Part shown: one piece after another, positions 35,180 to 45,455 of the stretch
Numbering within the stretch: position 1 is the stretch's first letter
How the letters are laid out: the number at the start of each line of letters is the position of its first letter
NCBI RefSeq assembly: GCF_030247185.1
Contig: NC_080572.1
Span: 179,828,866 to 179,892,865, forward strand
DNA: 64,000 nucleotides
Direction: 5' to 3'
Origin: Malaya genurostris
Taxonomy: Eukaryota; Arthropoda; Insecta; Diptera; Culicidae
Position numbers and translations under genes: made by a program
The notes under the pieces: model-generated
Told to the model about the DNA's origin: nothing
Databases searched by the model: none
Seen by the model: only the letters and a program-made list of their open reading frames with translations

Positions 35180-35542
35180 TAAGAATAATAACTAAAACTA
35201 ACTATTGTTGCAATACGGAAAAGCAGTTTTCTCTATCGTTGAGCGGAAAATGGATAAAGAAATATCAGTTCATTAAATACATTTTTCTCAATGACCTGTT
35301 GTTTTTCTAGCGATAGCAAAGAAAACTGCTTCTGTGATTTCCAAAAACGGCTGTTTTCTTGAGATTGTTAATAGAACCTTAAATATTTTTTGCACCATAC
35401 TGATGGTATGCGTAAAGGAAGCTAACTTTAGCTAAAATTTGGTTTACTTATTTTTTGAGTAAAGCGTATTGAGCAAACTATTAGCATCACTTAGCAGTTT
35501 ACCACTTAGTTTTTAATTATCAGAAAACAAATTGATAAAAAA

Positions 35543-36160
35543 CCTGTTTTATTCCACCTCGTGGCGTAATGATGTCTTTCTCATATAACTAATATTTTCA
35601 TTAATATTACAAATAGATTCTTTAGCTTTGAATCTTGCATAAGGATAATCAAATTTATTTGGGCATTAACTATCATAACCTTTTCGATTTTTAAACAGTT
35701 TTGTGTAAAGTTTAGAAAAATGTAATGTGTGTATATGACAAATAATGTCACTCATATTTCTCAAAGTTGGCTGAACCGATTTTTACAAACTCAGATTAAA
35801 ATGAAAGATCTCATGGTCCATAGACTACTGTTGAATTTTAGTTTTTCCGGTTCCGGAATTACTGGGTGATATGCTTCGAAAAAGTGGTTAAATTATCACT
35901 CACTTTGCTCAGAGATGACCGAACCGATTTTCACAAACTTATATTAAAACGAAAGGTCTTATGATTCCATAGCTTGCTATTGAATTCCGGTTCCGGAATT
36001 ACAGCGTAATCTATGAGAAAATGTGCACTCAATTTTCTCGGAAATTTCTCAACCGCTTTTTAACCAACTAAAAAGCAAATAAAAGTTCTTGAAATTCGTA
36101 TAGAAGTCTGTTAATCCAGACCCGATTTCCGCTTCCGGTATTACTGCGCGATAAGTAAAA
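35543..36160 (+). repeat. Dispersed repeat family, forward copy
   Basis: Starts with the head block CCACCTCGTGGCGTAATGAT, followed by three units with CCGATTTTTACAAACT or CCGGTTCCGGAATTAC. The matching tail (CTCGTTGAACTG after CATACATACACACAGA) appears only at about 36835-36880, so the copy seems split by the sequence at 36165-36790. Confidence 0.65.
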
Positions 36161-36164
36161 AAAA

Positions 36165-36790
36165 ATAACGGTTAAAATCAAATACCCATTTATGACTTTC
36201 ATGAGTACCACAAATACTCATTTTCGACTTTAATATGAACTGTCAAAAAATGGGTACTTTTTGACATGTAAAACTGAGTGAAATACTATCCACATTAATA
36301 TTGTTGGTTAACGAAATAAATGGGCCAAATTATCCAAATAAAAGTGATTGAAAATTTTTGAATGCTTCATGGAAGTGAAAGAATGGTATTTTAAAAATCA
36401 ACAGAATTTGTGCATGGCTTGCCTATTCGTCCAATTTTAGTAAGTTCTAGCATTATTCTAATTCGGGGTGCGATTTATCAATTTCGATTCTTGTTCCAGT
36501 TCACTCATTTTCTTAAAGAGGAGTTCGCCACAACAATGTTATCACATGGCGCCTCTTAATAAATGAATTGTTCCAATAAATCTCACACATTTTACTTTTC
36601 CCTAAGCAATCCGAAAAATACATCATGCTTGATTTCTCAACCATTTAAAAATGGGTAATTTTCCATCCAGTTTCGATTCGTTTCCTCATTTGAAAGTGGG
36701 TAGTAAATCACCCATTTATGGCACATATTCGCTTTACCCATTATTTTCGTTTATGCTTTCATCTATTGAATACTAAGCCATTTATCTAAG
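36165..36790. repeat. TACCCATTT-rich insertion-like segment
   Basis: About ten copies of (A)AATGGGTA or TACCCATTT occur on both strands, concentrated near the two ends, much as ACTCA motifs do in the element at 16985. It interrupts a dispersed-repeat copy. Exact ends and a target duplication were not resolved. Confidence 0.5.
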
Positions 36791-37291
36791 TTTGTAAGAT
36801 GTGTGAGATATGTGAGTTGACAAAGATGTTACGTACATACATACACACAGATATTCTGCGAACTCGTTGAACTGCCCACATTCAAAAGTATCGTTTCTTC
36901 AGCGTAATAAACTATTCGCTGTTTAATCCAAACCATATTTTTGAACGTTTGACGATATCTAGTATAGTTAGTTTATGATATTCACCCGACGAACGATCAC
37001 AGGCAGGTTGAAGCCGGGGGATTTCAAAAGTTTCCAGGCACTCGTTTCATAAAACGTAATCTAAAATGCATTTTATTTATAGGAGGATGGGGGGCATATT
37101 TTGATTCATTTATTGTTTTTTTTTTCATTATGAATAAGATATTTATTGCGTGTAAAAAAATATACTATTTTTAGTGACGAAGAACCCCACTAAAAACTAT
37201 GTTTATGATGAGTACTCATTACGTTAAGTAATTGATCAGAACAACTTAAGGAAAATGTTTGTTTTGTCCCGCTCATGTCTCATGTAGGGTA
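36791..37291. other. Stretch without a recognisable gene
   Basis: Apart from the tail of the interrupted dispersed repeat (about 36835-36880), nothing recognised. Confidence 0.45.
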
Positions 37292-37609
37292 GGGGAAACC
37301 AGGGCGAAAATGGACACTTTTGGTCTTGTGCCAAAAATATTACGGAAATTAATATTTTCACTCGGAATGTAATATGCTGTTCGAAAGCTACAACTTTCAG
37401 TTACAAAAAGGTATATGGTTCAATGTACATATCCAATCTGGCTCGGAGTGCACCAACCTCGAAATCGAAAATTTCAAAATGGATGGGGCGAAAATGACCA
37501 GGTTCATTTTGACGCAGGAAACAATCACACATGACTAAATATTGTGTGTAAGTGAAGTTTTTTGGACTTATTGATTTTTTGAAACTGTTTTGAACATGAA
37601 AAATATCAC

Positions 37610-37969
37610 TTCACAGACATTTTCATAGACACAACTTATACAAAGGTTATATGCACATAGTTAGAATAAGCGGTAATAGTAAAATGATTCTATCGCAATT
37701 ATCAACAGCCTGTATAGAATCGGGTCGCGAAACGAGAATAAGCGACCGTTTGTTGATTCAGAGAGATTCCCCACAGCAGCGTGCTAACCTTTGATTCTCA
37801 GAAATGTCTTCGAGAGAAATTCGCTCTCGCACTGGTATCGATTCTATGTTCAATGAGCCATGCCGGGTTTTTGTTGTTGAGATGATATCCGTCTCTCTTT
37901 GATGGTACTGATTCAATCGTGTGAAGAGTTGCCAGTGAGCGTTCTTTGATACGATAAAAGCCATCCTTG
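37610..37969 (+). repeat. Direct repeat of about 355 bp, copy 2 (with 30027-30382)
   Basis: Same orientation and nearly the same length as the copy 7.6 kb upstream. Small differences include CTCTCTTTGATGGT in place of CTTTGATCCC. Confidence 0.85.
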
Positions 37970-38244
37970 GTTAAGACCAAAATTTGAGTGAACAAAAAAC
38001 ATTTCACTCTCAATCTTATTTACTGTCTGGCTCTGGGAAGCAATTCACGCATGTGAAAATGTTACCAATTGAGTGCTAAATCCGGTGAGTCCTGTGGGAG
38101 CATTCAATGCAAAGCTTTGTTGTACTGATTATTGCGTAATTTGTTCTAGTAAATGCATCATCTGTTCAAATCATTCGATGGTCCGGAATCTTCGCTCATC
38201 TTTTGTGCTGTCGATGTCGAATTTGTTGAAGAAAAGTTAATTTA

Positions 38245-38429
38245 GGGTAACAGAGGTATTTTGGCCTACTTTAGGATCGATAATATCTTTGAAAAACCCT
38301 TCCGCAGTAGGTAATTTAATGTAATTAGCTTCAAAATGATGCAACATGGGTTACTTAACATCGATTAAATCCATAAAGTTGGTTAGGTGGGCCAAAATAT
38401 ATGGAGTGGCCAAAATACCTCTGTTAACC
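38245..38429. mobile_element. Small MITE with TA duplication
   Basis: The ends are GGGTAACAGAGGTATTTTGG and, reverse-complemented, GGTTAACAGAGGTATTTTGG, flanked by TA (38243-38244 and 38430-38431). It is 185 bp and non-coding, nested in the composite at 37292-39220. Confidence 0.87.
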
Positions 38430-38674
38430 TACTACTCAAACCGAGCCTAGTGGCCATGTTCGCCCCATCAATAAGTAGCCATTTTTGCCCCCCATATATT
38501 TTCATTACACAGTTTAAAAAGAATCTTGTGATTTTTCATCTTGTAAGATGCAAATAAATGGAGCGTCATATTTCACACAAATTTATATTCAAGAACATGT
38601 AAAATTGTGTGATTTGAAAATAACATGGCTTGAAATCGAGTGAAATAAAACAACTAAAGATCGATAAGCAGCAG

Positions 38675-38750
38675 CACGACTTGAACCGAGAAACATTATC
38701 ACAAAGCACGCCGTCAATCGACTGAGCCACACAAGCACACATCTGTTTAA
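38675..38750 (-). repeat. tRNA-derived SINE-like piece
   Basis: On the minus strand TGTGTGGCTCAGTCGATTGA resembles an A box region and TCTCGGTTCAAGTCGTG a B box. The pieces are in tRNA order but the intervening arms do not pair as a normal tRNA. Confidence 0.45.
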
Positions 38751-39301
38751 TGAATAATTGATAAATATAAATCCATACAGCGGCACTTGGTAGCCGAGTT
38801 AAAATTACGCTAAGAGCCAGTAAAATTCTATACAAATGGAATATTGCGTCACTTGACAAGTTAAGTAATTATGAATTGTATCGTTTGTAGAATTATGTTA
38901 TCTGTAAAATTCATAATGTTTTTTCCTGTGTAAAACCCATTGGTACCATTCGATTCAGCGCATCTTAATTAGCTAAAAACACTCACCGAATATGATTTTT
39001 TCTTCAACTAAAAAATTGTGGAACAAGAAAATTTTACGTTTGGTGAAAAAATCGACTACTGAGACTCAAATGAGTAGACGGTATGTCAAATATACATAAG
39101 CCAATTGAATTGTAGCTAATGCCCAGGCCTAGGGTTTAGCCGATGGGATGTGACATTTGGTGGGCGAATTATTGCGAGTGATCATTACCGCCCCGTGACC
39201 AGTTTCGCCCCGGTCTCCCCTAATTTATAAAATCTCATTTAAATTAACAAATATTTATGAATGTTCATGATGCCCATCTTTAGTCAACAATTGATGGTTA
39301 G

Positions 39302-39868
39302 AGACTGATCAGACGTACCGATCAATACCGTTTGTTTCATCGCTTACTCCCACTTACACCCATTGATACCTTATTACAATCTAACGTCATATATAGCCTG
39401 CGCTGCTCAAACTGCAACATGACCTATATTGGCATGACCCGTAACCAGCTAAAAACACGGATGTATCGACACAAATCAAATATCAATATGTATCACAGAC
39501 TTAAAGAAGATGGCAAAACAAACACTGACCAGGAGATGATTTCTCTCGGAGATAAAACAGCTCTCGTCAAACATATGATCACTCACGACGTAAACAATGT
39601 CTCAATAATTGATAAATCGTCCAGATCCTCAGCGCTACCAATACTTGAAATGTGCCATATAACCAACACAGCCAATTCTGTAAACCACCGTACCGATGTG
39701 GATGGCCTCAACACTACGTACGCAGGCATCCTACACACAGTTAAAATAGCTAACACTCGACGGAATATAGCCACTGCAACTCACACTAACAATGCCAGAT
39801 TTGTTGGCTCACAATCTACAATTGTACCCACAACAAAATTATACCCTTCATCTTCAAAAACCAGTTAG
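39302..39868 (+). CDS. Penelope-like element GIY-YIG endonuclease domain, partial
   Basis: The frame encodes the C-terminal nuclease of a Penelope-like retroelement, which nicks target DNA. VIYSLRCSNCNMTYIGMTRN is the GIY-YIG core with the CxxC knuckle typical of these elements. The following Arg (KTRMYRHKS), then TALVKHMITHDVN and LPILEMCHI, fit the family's downstream pattern. No ATG opens the frame: it is open from just after a stop at 39299-39301. It is uninterrupted to the stop at 39868 but lacks the reverse transcriptase, so it is not an independent gene. Confidence 0.9.
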   Translation, partial: RLIRRTDQYRLFHRLLPLTPIDTLLQSNVIYSLRCSNCNMTYIGMTRNQLKTRMYRHKSNINMYHRLKEDGKTNTDQEMISLGDKTALVKHMITHDVNNVSIIDKSSRSSALPILEMCHITNTANSVNHRTDVDGLNTTYAGILHTVKIANTRRNIATATHTNNARFVGSQSTIVPTTKLYPSSSKTS

Positions 39869-40212
39869 CAGTGCGTGCAGATAAAAGTGTTGTGACCATC
39901 AAAAATAGTTTACGAAAATTTAATGCCGATGATAAAGAATCCGTTCCAGTATTTTGACAGAACTGACAACATCATACTTCTTACCGCTTGCAATAAGCGA
40001 TACCGACAAAGACGACAAGACTAAGTGAGTTCCCAGAATGGAATATCTTATTGTACAACATGTCTCTAACAACAACAAAAATTTTGAATAAACTTTATCT
40101 TTGTAGTTTTCCCTCGAAAAAGGCCATCAAAAACGGCCGAAACGTCGGGCAAATTAAAAAACAACTCGTCTGCCTTACTTTTTAGACCGAGAGAAGCCGT
40201 ACAATACAATAA
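39305..40212 (+). mobile_element. Penelope-like element, 5'-truncated copy
   Basis: A 12-bp direct repeat, GATGGTTAGAGA, flanks the segment (39293-39304 and 40213-40224) and marks one insertion event. The insert keeps the endonuclease end of a Penelope-like open frame and the 3' region with GGCCGAAACGTCGGGC. Reverse-transcriptase sequence is missing, as expected for 5' truncation. Confidence 0.9.
40112..40150 (+). ncRNA. Degenerate hammerhead-ribozyme-like motif of the Penelope-like 3' region
   Basis: GGCC (40122-40125) pairs with GGCC (40135-40138), followed by GAAAC and GTCGGG. This is the 3' half of the hammerhead core known from Penelope-like elements. The preceding CUGANGA core is not intact (the sequence reads CTCGAAAAA), so self-cleavage is unlikely in this copy. 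Confidence 0.5.
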
Positions 40213-40224
40213 GATGGTTAGAGA

Positions 40225-43200
40225 ATTACTTATTATTTTTGTAAATTTGATTTACCTCGATTTTAACCAGGGAAGGAGATAAGGATTTTGGTAGGGCAAA
40301 AAACAATAGGGTAACGGCCTCAGTAGTCATCTCGTATACGATAATCATTAGTTAGAATAAGATTTGCTGTCTCTGTTCGATAGATTGACAATTGCTGCAA
40401 TATCGTTCTACAAGCTGTAAAAGTAAATTATTTGGGAATGCTTCTTTGGACGTTTCACGCAGAATTCGAACGAAGCTCGAAATTTACGAAATAAGTCATA
40501 TGATGTTTGGACCTGATGCAAGAATTTAGGTCCTTCAAGCGGATAGGTCCTGGAGCGAAAAAGTTTCAACCATCATGAAGAGCAATTTTATTGGAAAAAT
40601 ACGATCACAATTTGAAGCAGCTACCTCGGGAATTTCAAAAGATTTGGCGTTCTCTTCCAATTTAGCTACGATGAATACAATACATTAAGCCATAAAGAAT
40701 GACATAAAGTGGGTTTTGTTGAAAAAGTTTAACATTAGTGCACTGAATCACTTTAAGCCATTAAATTGATGCGTCGAACTGACGATTGAAGATTTCAATC
40801 GGGAAATTGAATGCTTCACCACATGCTTTGAAGTATGATAAAATTTCATTGGGGTGAGATGAATATTGCCGAAGATAAAATCATCATCCCGAAGATGATT
40901 GGTATTCCGTTTCAAACGTAACACGTGTATTTGCGATAAATCAATGAAGACGAAAAACGTACCGCGTAACAAAGCCTCCGGTGGCCGAGTTTGCGATCAG
41001 ATGGTTCACTGAACTGGCATGAAATGTACATTTCGTGACTGTGTAATCTGGTCGAATTAAAACGTAACTTTGCGAACATTCTTCAGGCAGCGATACGGAA
41101 CTGAGCTGGGTGCGGAATTGAGTCAATCGGCTCGCGGCCAGCAGCACAGAGTTACTGCTTATCCGTCGAACTTCCGCCGTGTTTTTGGTTCCGCTGTCGG
41201 CTGTTAGGCGTTGTGCTCAAGCGGTTCTTTCAACCCGAAAGCCTCTGAGCGGCGATAGATTTCTCTGACTAATTTACGCACCAACTGTCGTATGTGAAAG
41301 CAGGGAGTGTTTTGAAACAGTTTTCACAAATTTATAGCAACACAAGCTTTGCAGAGTCATTACGAGTCCCCGCCCAGGCCCTTTTCGATCTGGTGAGTGC
41401 GTGCATGAACTGTTTGCGGCTACAAATTGATTTTAAAGCCTAAAGTGCTTTCACGCTTCGCCATTTATATGCTGTTTCCCCCTGGTCCCGGGTCCGGTAA
41501 AATCCGTTCTGTTCCCCCTACCTAATTGAGCCCTATTATTCAATCGAGGCTCTATGGAATTTGTTACTTTCAATTAGACTAAGGGGTGGCCTCCTGGCTC
41601 TTTTGAATATGTATGCTAATGAACAGTTGATAGAACTGATAACTTCCCGAGCACGCGATGCCTTCCCAGTTCTCGGACCGTTAACGAGAGGCGTACCGTG
41701 TAAACAGCGATCTATGAATGATAAGTCAAAAGGTTTTCCTGTGCGTATGATTAAGGGGAAATTGTGAAGTGCCAGGAATCATCAAATTCCAAAATTTTGA
41801 GGACTCCCTGCGGCTGATCGCCTAAATACACTTATTGTAAGCATGCCCTGGGTGAAATATGGTCTCTAACGTCCAATAGCCGACCGAAGGCCAGCACAAT
41901 TCTTTCCAATTTGTGGAGGTCAACGGTGCTAATACACAACTATTTGCAGCTGGTTCCCGCCGTAGCCCTGTAACAGAAATGCTCACCTCGTTCGTGGCCG
42001 GACAGCAAAAGCGAAGGAACTCTCGACCTTTATCACAGCAGCCATCAATCGCCAACTTCCGATAGAGACCACGACCAGACCGCCAGCTGGTCTGGTTTTG
42101 GAGCGCGCACGAAACGGCGAACCACAACAGACTCCACGCAATTCGCCAGCTAGCAGAGTTCATCCGATTCCGCGCACTATCCTGTAATCCATGCATTCAG
42201 GGCCGGACAGATCACCCGGATCAAGTGCTTCGGCGAGGGAAGAAAGTAAAAATTTAATTTATGATACCCCTATAATTATCATAATTACTAATTTCAATTT
42301 CCCATTCAGGCGCGTTTGGTTGCATCGGTGAGCCGCCCGTTGGAGGCAGTAGTCGCACTGGTAGCCCTGAGCTAGGTAAGCTGATATTCGGAAAACGCTT
42401 CGGAACTGGACATGAACAAGATAGCGGACAGTTGGACGACCGTCTGCTCCATCCGACCCAGCCCTCGGAGCACTCAGATTTGTATGTGTGTGTGTGCGCG
42501 CGGGGTGGCATCCGTGGCACGGAAGGTTGTAATGATGATAAAGTGTAAAATAATAAACAGTGTAAAGCACATGACGCGATAAGTGCTCGGGAGGAATAAT
42601 TAAGTAATACAAATTTAGACACTGTCGATTAACCGAAATGACGTACGAAAGATTAGCACCAGGTGAAAGATTAACGAAGTTGCACAATCGGTGCCATGGC
42701 TTGGTAGGGAACCGTGGTAATCGGATAAACTAGAGAATGTTTGCTCTCTTGTTGTGTTCAGCATTGACGTTTCGGATTCGTTTGGACGACACAATAAAGA
42801 AGAAATTTTCTCAAATCAAACAATAAGACAATATCGACAGTAAATAAGTCTTGGTATATTCCCATTTATTTTAAATGTTTCGAAATTGGTTTTACGGGCA
42901 ATCTAATAGATGCACTTCGATCTAAAGTAGGCACAGGAATTTCAATCAAACAAAAGGTGTGGTTCAGTGTTCATAAAACTTAAGACAATCAACATTTTTT
43001 TTGTAATGTTTATCTACATAAATTTCATGTTTCTAGGCGCACTAAGGAATCAAGTTTGCTCCATATGTTATTCAAAACTTTAGTTGTCATTTGACATTTG
43101 CGAGTGTTATCACATTTGAATCCCAAGTGCGGACATGTTGATATCGAGTAGATACTTTAAAAGGTTTATGAAGGAAAGTAAAGAATCAGCATAAACCTGC

Positions 43201-43494
43201 GTTAATCTTTTTCGAGATGATTCCAAATTCAAGAAAATTTCCAGCTTTCCCAAAACTTTGATAAATTTATTCAGATGAAATGAATAAACTGTCATTTTAA
43301 TAAAAATTTTCTTGAATATGTGTGCGAGCATGCCGAATTCGAATATTACATTTTAATTACTAGTTTGAGGCTTTTTCTGGATGTAGAAACTTCATGCGCT
43401 TTTATTTTTTGTCGAAAATGCATAGATAGAAATAAAAATTATAACTCGGAATAAATGTGGCTTTTGCGTAGGTCTCCATGATTTTTAAAATTAA
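40225..43494. other. Long stretch without a recognisable coding gene
   Basis: The part from about 41000 to 42700 is comparatively G+C-rich. A strong splice donor (CTG|GTGAGTGCG) has its intron starting at 41393 on the plus strand, preceded by about 300 bases that could be a non-coding first exon. Open frames at 41822-42196 and 42254-42687 (both minus) have no recognisable domain. A (TG)n run lies near 42483-42497. Confidence 0.4.
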
Positions 43495-43630
43495 ATTTTT
43501 GTGAGGGGACGGATATAACATGATGGGTAAGTCGATGCCTTTCTGCGTGAAGCCCACCTGGGTTCGATTCCCAATCCCGCACATAGGATCAAAAAGTTTT
43601 TCTGGTCGAAGAACCTCTATAATGAAAAAA
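43495..43630 (+). repeat. tRNA-derived SINE fragment with A-rich tail
   Basis: The B-box sequence GGGTTCGATTCCC is followed by AATCCCGCACATAGG and a variable part ending in an A-run at about 43624-43633. This matches the layout of mosquito tRNA-related SINEs such as Feilai, but I cannot confirm the family without a search. Confidence 0.6.
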
Positions 43631-43879
43631 AAAATCGTAATTCATCGTCATTATTGTATAAATCTGTTTCGTTGTGTCAAAACTTGTAGATTATGAAAAT
43701 GAATCATAAAAGTTCATTATATTTCCTCGTTTTTGAATTTCGTAGTTTATTTGATGTCAATAAATGCTACGATATAAGAACATAAAAATGACGGCCATGA
43801 AATTTCAACAATGCAAATTACACATAACCTAAGAAGTGCTCTGTGTGGAGCTATCATCCGTTCTTTTGGTGTGTACTGT

Positions 43880-43997
43880 TCCATGGTAGGATTATCTTGG
43901 AATGACGCTTCCAACGCGGTATGCCATTAGTCGTTCTGACAATTCTGTAAAAAGTTATTGGGTTGCCCGATGCTTTCACTTTGAATGGCCCACTCTG
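43880..43997 (-). mobile_element. Isolated end of a DD41D-type element
   Basis: Read on the minus strand from 43997, it follows the left 120 bp of the element at 22335: CAGAGTGGGCCATTCAAAG, then CAGAATTGTCAGAACGAC, then GCGTCATTCCAAGA, with TA at 43998-43999. The rest of the element is missing. Confidence 0.82.
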
Positions 43998-44009
43998 TAT
44001 TTAAAAATC

Positions 44010-44240
44010 CTAGATGGCCAAAAATAGGGATGTTTCTCGTATAAATGAATTTAAAGTTTGCATTTTTAATGTCATCGTAATCGGTCTTGTCCCGTACACA
44101 ATCCTGTTATTTATTTAGTCTCTCTTGTGTGCAGCCTTATACCGTTGGAATTCTGCAAGCATTGAAAGTTTGCTAAATTCACACAATCAATCAACTAGTA
44201 CGTATGTTTATCGATATTCGGATTTGTGGAAAAAGAAGTT
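44010..44240 (+). repeat. Repeat with unoccupied insertion site (paralogous to 51195-51253 plus 53706-53865)
   Basis: AAATCCTAGA and GATGTTT on the left, and AAATGAATTTAA, TCGGTCTTGTCCCGT, CACAATCAATCAACTAG and TTATCGATA on the right, occur in the same order around the pogo-like element at 51254-53705. Here they are continuous, with a single TA at the point of insertion (44051-44052). Confidence 0.85.
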
Positions 44241-44869
44241 TATTTATTCAGTTTTATTCGTATTAACGTTATCTGACCATGTCCCTGAAATTACCCACTC
44301 GTTTTTTGTTTTCAAAATATTTTTCGTTGAGTATTGTTAAAAAGCTGAGCTATCTTTATAAAAACAAAAGAAAAATTCAACTGTATGAAACATTATACAG
44401 GTAAAAAAGCACAAATGTTGGCACAACTCACGCTATTTTTCAACATAAAAATAAATTGTCTGTAATATGTTGTAATAATAACTGAACAATGCTGTAGTAA
44501 ATAAAAGATTAAATGTCAAAATATTTACATACACAAAATGGTGTAATTTGATACTTCTTTTACTAAAATTAAGTGAAAAACTTGTAACAAATTTACACAT
44601 AACCTAAGAAGCTAACTGTTTTGTTACCTAAAACAAAAATTGTTGCTAAATGAACCGTGCATCGATTTCCGTCAAAGATAGGAAACGGAGATAAATGATT
44701 GAAAAATCCACCTTCTTCCAATATCGAGGAACTGGAAAACCAACTCTTTAATGGAACTTCAGATATTTCTAGTGTTATGCAATTCGACTCAGCCTCAGGA
44801 AAATGTCTGTGCGTGTGTGTTTGTTTGGTGTGTTTTTTGCAAATATCTTCTCGTTATACATTTTTTTCT
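44241..44869. other. Stretch without a recognisable gene
   Basis: Only a short repeat was noticed: ACACATAACCTAAGAAG near 44598 also occurs near 43820. Confidence 0.4.
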
Positions 44870-45455
44870 CGTAGGGGGCTGAACCAATTTTTACAAGCTT
44901 AGGCTTGTTTGAAGGCTACTCTCAGTACATTGCTGTAATTGTGCGTTTCGGAGATATATTGGTATAAGCCATGAAGCACTTCTCTTTAATACACTCGATT
45001 GTCTTGAAGAATTTGGTTAAAGTTTGGCACATCTAAAAACTAGTATGGGATCATTGGTCAAGTTCGGAAAGGTTATGATTCGAAAGATGTAATCTTATAG
45101 GTAAAGTTGCTGACAAACTGCAGTTCTTTTTAATACATCAATTTTTTCGGAAGTCGATAAACAACAGCGCGTTTTGTTGGTTACATTAATTATGCCATCA
45201 TGCTTCAGGAACCCGAAGTCACAGCCTCATGTTCTTCGAACTTGATTTACAATTTAATAGTAACTTTGAAACGAACCTAGGGTTGGTAAAATCGGCTCAG
45301 CACTCTCCGAGAAAATTGAGCACATACACACAGACATTTTCCGATCTCATCGAGCTGAGTCGAATGGTGTATAACACCATGGGTGTCCGAGGCTCCGTTC
45401 GAAAGTCGGATTTCTCAGCAATTCTATTACCTTTCTATAGAGAAAGGCAAAAATG
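44870..45455 (+). repeat. Dispersed repeat family, divergent subfamily
   Basis: Carries GGGGCTGAACCAATTTTTAC, GTTGGTTACATTAATTATGC and the ending CATCGAGCTGAGTCGAATGG with CCTTTCTATAGAGAAAGGC. It is closest to the copy at 21100-21680. Confidence 0.62.

Larger units (their letters stand above)
37292..39220. mobile_element. GGGGA-ended composite element with TA duplication
   Basis: The left end GGGGAAACCAGGGCGAAAAT and the right end, reverse-complemented GGGGAGACCGGGGCGAAACT, match at most positions, with TA at 37290-37291 and 39221-39222. Inside are a copy of the 355-bp repeat (37610-37969), a MITE (38245-38429) and a SINE-like piece (38675-38750). Little of the original element, marked by TTCGCCCC and TTTTGCCCC motifs, remains. 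No transposase frame was seen. Confidence 0.8.

Noticed and set aside
43500..43585. B-box sequence GGGTTCGATTCCC considered as a true tRNA gene
   Set aside because: The acceptor and anticodon arms do not pair and a SINE-like body with an A-rich tail follows.
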